Positions 62,001 to 64,000 of a stretch of 64,000 nucleotides of DNA are shown here, one piece after another. The number at the start of each line of letters is the position of its first letter. Positions within the stretch are counted from its first letter, which is position 1. Position numbers and translations under genes: made by a program. This stretch comes from Neurospora intermedia. Its lineage: Eukaryota > Ascomycota > Sordariomycetes > Sordariales > Sordariaceae. The notes under the pieces were generated by a model, which worked only from the letters and a program-made list of their open reading frames with translations, had not been told where the DNA came from and made no database searches. The stretch lies in the NCBI GenBank assembly GCA_037102815.1, contig BTPP01000007.1, forward strand, positions 248,001-312,000, read 5' to 3'.

Positions 62001-62183
62001 CGGCGTACTATCTCACGCAGGGTGATAGCTCAAAAGTAGATATTATATGCGTTGAATTCGTATCTTCGTTAATGTAAGCATGTACACCTGACATCTCTTT
62101 GTTCCCGCTCAACTCCGATACCACTTATACCAACTCCTCGCCCGTCCCGCTACTGAACCACTGGATGTGAGCCCTGCTGTGAT
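59073..62183. other. intergenic, 3.1 kb, CT-rich
   Basis: Long region between the permease start and the deubiquitinase end. It contains strongly T/C-rich DNA (60294-60560) with poly-T runs (60379-60398), resembling an extended fungal leader. A TATA-like TTATATAAAC is at 61436-61445 on the plus strand with no recognisable frame after it. Open frames here (60294-60728, 60849-61091) are compositional. No gene is called. Confidence 0.45.
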
Positions 62184-64000
62184 TTACACTCGCTTGAAGA
62201 AGTACACATAAGCAGTCTTCTTCATCTCCTCGACATCCACCACCTTAACCACCTTCTCATCGTTGAAAAGGACCCAGGAGGTCTCGTCCTCGCTAAGCTT
62301 CTTACGGATGAAGGCAACATAGTGTCTAGTTGTCATGGTCAGCATGTGATTCGGTGACTGAACTTGTGGAAAGAAACTTACCCAGCGTGAATACTTGTTC
62401 CCTTGTGGCACACAATCGACTGCAACTGGAACTTGGCCGGCAACTCACTGCTGCCCGCCTCCTTCTTCGGCCCCTCATTGCCAGCCGGTGCCTCCTCCTC
62501 AACAGCGTCCGCACCATCATCATCAGGATGACTGAACAGCCACTCGATGGCTCTTTCCACATCACCACCAGTCTCCTTCAGTGCCTTTACAGCCCTCGGT
62601 CCAGACAATCCCATCGACTCAAGCATGGCCAACTTCTCCGGGTCAGCCGCGCCAGCACCTCCTGAAGCCGCACCACCACTGCTGGCACTGAGGTCCAAAG
62701 GCACATCAATATCGGGGTCATCCATGTGACCAAACAGCCACTCCATGGCAGCGTTGGCATCCGAGTTGCCCGTGGCATGCAGCGCTTTCTCACCACGGAC
62801 TCGTGGGAATCCCATGGCCTCGAGCATGGCAAGCGCCTCTGCATTAGGCACAAATGCAGGAGCGTTGCTCTTGGCCGACTCATCCTCGGGCAGGGCTTCC
62901 TCGTCAGGCTGCTGACCCTTGGAAAGGTATTCGTCAAGGTTGAAGGGCTCGTCATCAACAATGACGGGGACATCAATCTTGATGGGCACCCAGTTGACAA
63001 CGGCCATCTTGCGGGCATTGACAACGAGGACATCGGGGAAGGTCTTGAAGGCTTGACGCTTGGTAAACCCATCCTTGCTTCCGCAGCCCGCACAGGTCAA
63101 CTCGACGACCTCGGAGGCAGTCAGGCTGTCAAGACACTGCTTGAGCGTAACAGGCTTGTACTTGGGCTCTTGACCCTCCTCCTCGGGTGGAAGCTTCTCC
63201 ATGGGCACGTCAATGAAGACGCTGTCCTGCTCATTGCTACTGTAGCGGACCTTCTTGCAGTTGAGGCACTGCAGACGCTGCTCCATGACGAAGCGCATGG
63301 GCTGGGTGGGATCACCAAGCTCTACTGGATGCTTGGATCGAGTGATGAGCTTGATCAGATGCTGCAAGAGCTCAAAGGCATCTTGCTGCCGCATGGTCGA
63401 GAACTCCTCGTGGCCACGACCCATGAGGTGCTTGAACATGGAAGGCTGGAGACCCTTCTGGTAAGGGACGTTGGGAGTGTGCTCAGAAGCAAAGACATCG
63501 GTATCTGACTTGGAGTATCGTCCGGAAAGAAGACCATCACCAAGCTTGCGAAGCTGTGTTTCGAGGTCTTCGGCAGGATCTGGTACGCTGGGGAGAGGAC
63601 CAAGCTTGTCGCTATAGTAACGTTGTTGGAAAGAGGGCAAGTCGTAGAGACATTGTAGGATACTGGCAAGATAGCAGCTGTTTCCAAGGTTCTTGAGGCC
63701 AGTCAGGCCAGGGCCAAAAACAGGTGTCAACTCCTTGCCGTCCTCAGTGGTCATGGAAAACTCCCATTTCAGGTTCTGTTCGATCTGCATCTCCGTCAAG
63801 CTCTTTTCCGTCTTTTCGCGCTCGGCAAGGATAATGCCCCAGTTGGCCAAGTGGGCGCCCAGGTTGTCATCGATGCGCTCTTCGTCGCAGTTGTAGCAGT
63901 ATACATCGGCTGTCCCCTCGGGGGTGATGGAACCGAGCTTGACAGCGACGCCGTGCTTGGTCTCGGTCGCGTGAGCCAAACCGTGAGAGTTTCCGCTGAC
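62184..64000 (-). CDS. UBP14/USP5-type ubiquitin hydrolase (C-terminal part, cut by window edge)
   Basis: Deubiquitinase of peptidase family C19 that disassembles free polyubiquitin chains. The frame is open to the right edge ([16 protein letters not shown]), so the start lies outside; 586 residues are present of a family total near 780-860. Exons in view: 64000-62382 and 62325-62184, joined by a 56-nt intron that splits HAG and HYVAF. The end of the zinc-finger UBP domain is seen ([19 protein letters not shown]). The catalytic Cys is in [17 protein letters not shown] (codon 63674-63676) and the catalytic His in [11 protein letters not shown] (codon 62322-62324). Two UBA domains sit inside the catalytic fold: [22 protein letters not shown] and [22 protein letters not shown]. 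These are diagnostic for the UBP14/USP5 type. No defect was seen. Confidence 0.95.

Noticed and set aside
62726-63508. 260-residue plus-strand frame over the deubiquitinase
   Set aside because: Antisense shadow of a strongly conserved UBP14/USP5 coding exon.

Overview
The window reads as nuclear DNA of a filamentous ascomycete, most likely of the Sordariales (Neurospora/Sordaria/Podospora side). The evidence is short introns (about 55-100 nt) with GTANGT donors, CTAAC/CTGAC branch sites and YAG acceptors, compact genes on both strands, HET-domain and LaeA-like methyltransferase families, and intergenic DNA peppered with TAGGTAGGT and CTAGAGGTACC motifs. The genus is inferred, not proven. I saw no bacterial operons, no rRNA, tRNA or CRISPR array, and no transposon with recognisable coding sequence.

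Left part (1-18 kb, accessory character): two LaeA-like methyltransferase paralogues lie tail to tail (1154-2867 + and 3987-5790 -), followed by a HET-domain allorecognition-type gene (7160-9241 -), an uncertain small membrane-protein gene (about 9953-10562 -), an eight-exon ankyrin/CorA-like membrane protein gene (11683-15531 +), and a small two-helix membrane protein (15976-16302 -).

Middle part (18-45 kb, mostly housekeeping): a GH47 alpha-1,2-mannosidase whose true C-terminus lies in a short 3' exon (18621-20562 -), an unrecognised 364-residue protein (23312-24406 +), the giant lipid-transfer protein VPS13 (24899-34586 -), a mitochondrial DUF3429-type membrane protein (36489-37788 +), an unrecognised two-exon protein with weak velvet-like character behind a TATA box (39934-40941 +), and an S33 peptidase of the prolyl-aminopeptidase type (42550-44664 -).

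Right part (45-64 kb): a 1000-residue protein with a long acidic centre and a degenerate Fe(II)/2-oxoglutarate-oxygenase-like C-terminus (46365-49572 -), an AVT-type vacuolar amino-acid transporter (51521-53383 +), a BTB/POZ protein (53762-54589 -), an APC-family amino-acid/GABA/choline-type permease (57265-59072 -), and the C-terminal two thirds of a UBP14/USP5 deubiquitinase running off the right edge (62184-64000 -).

Functionally these are independent transcription units. The mannosidase (glycan trimming), VPS13 (lipid transfer), the two amino-acid transporters and the deubiquitinase are general cell biology. The left 16 kb gathers families tied to self/non-self recognition and secondary-metabolism control, and is the part most likely to vary between strains. 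Exon boundaries were worked out by hand from splice consensus, reading-frame phase and family conservation. All multi-exon models given with exact coordinates add up to whole codons.
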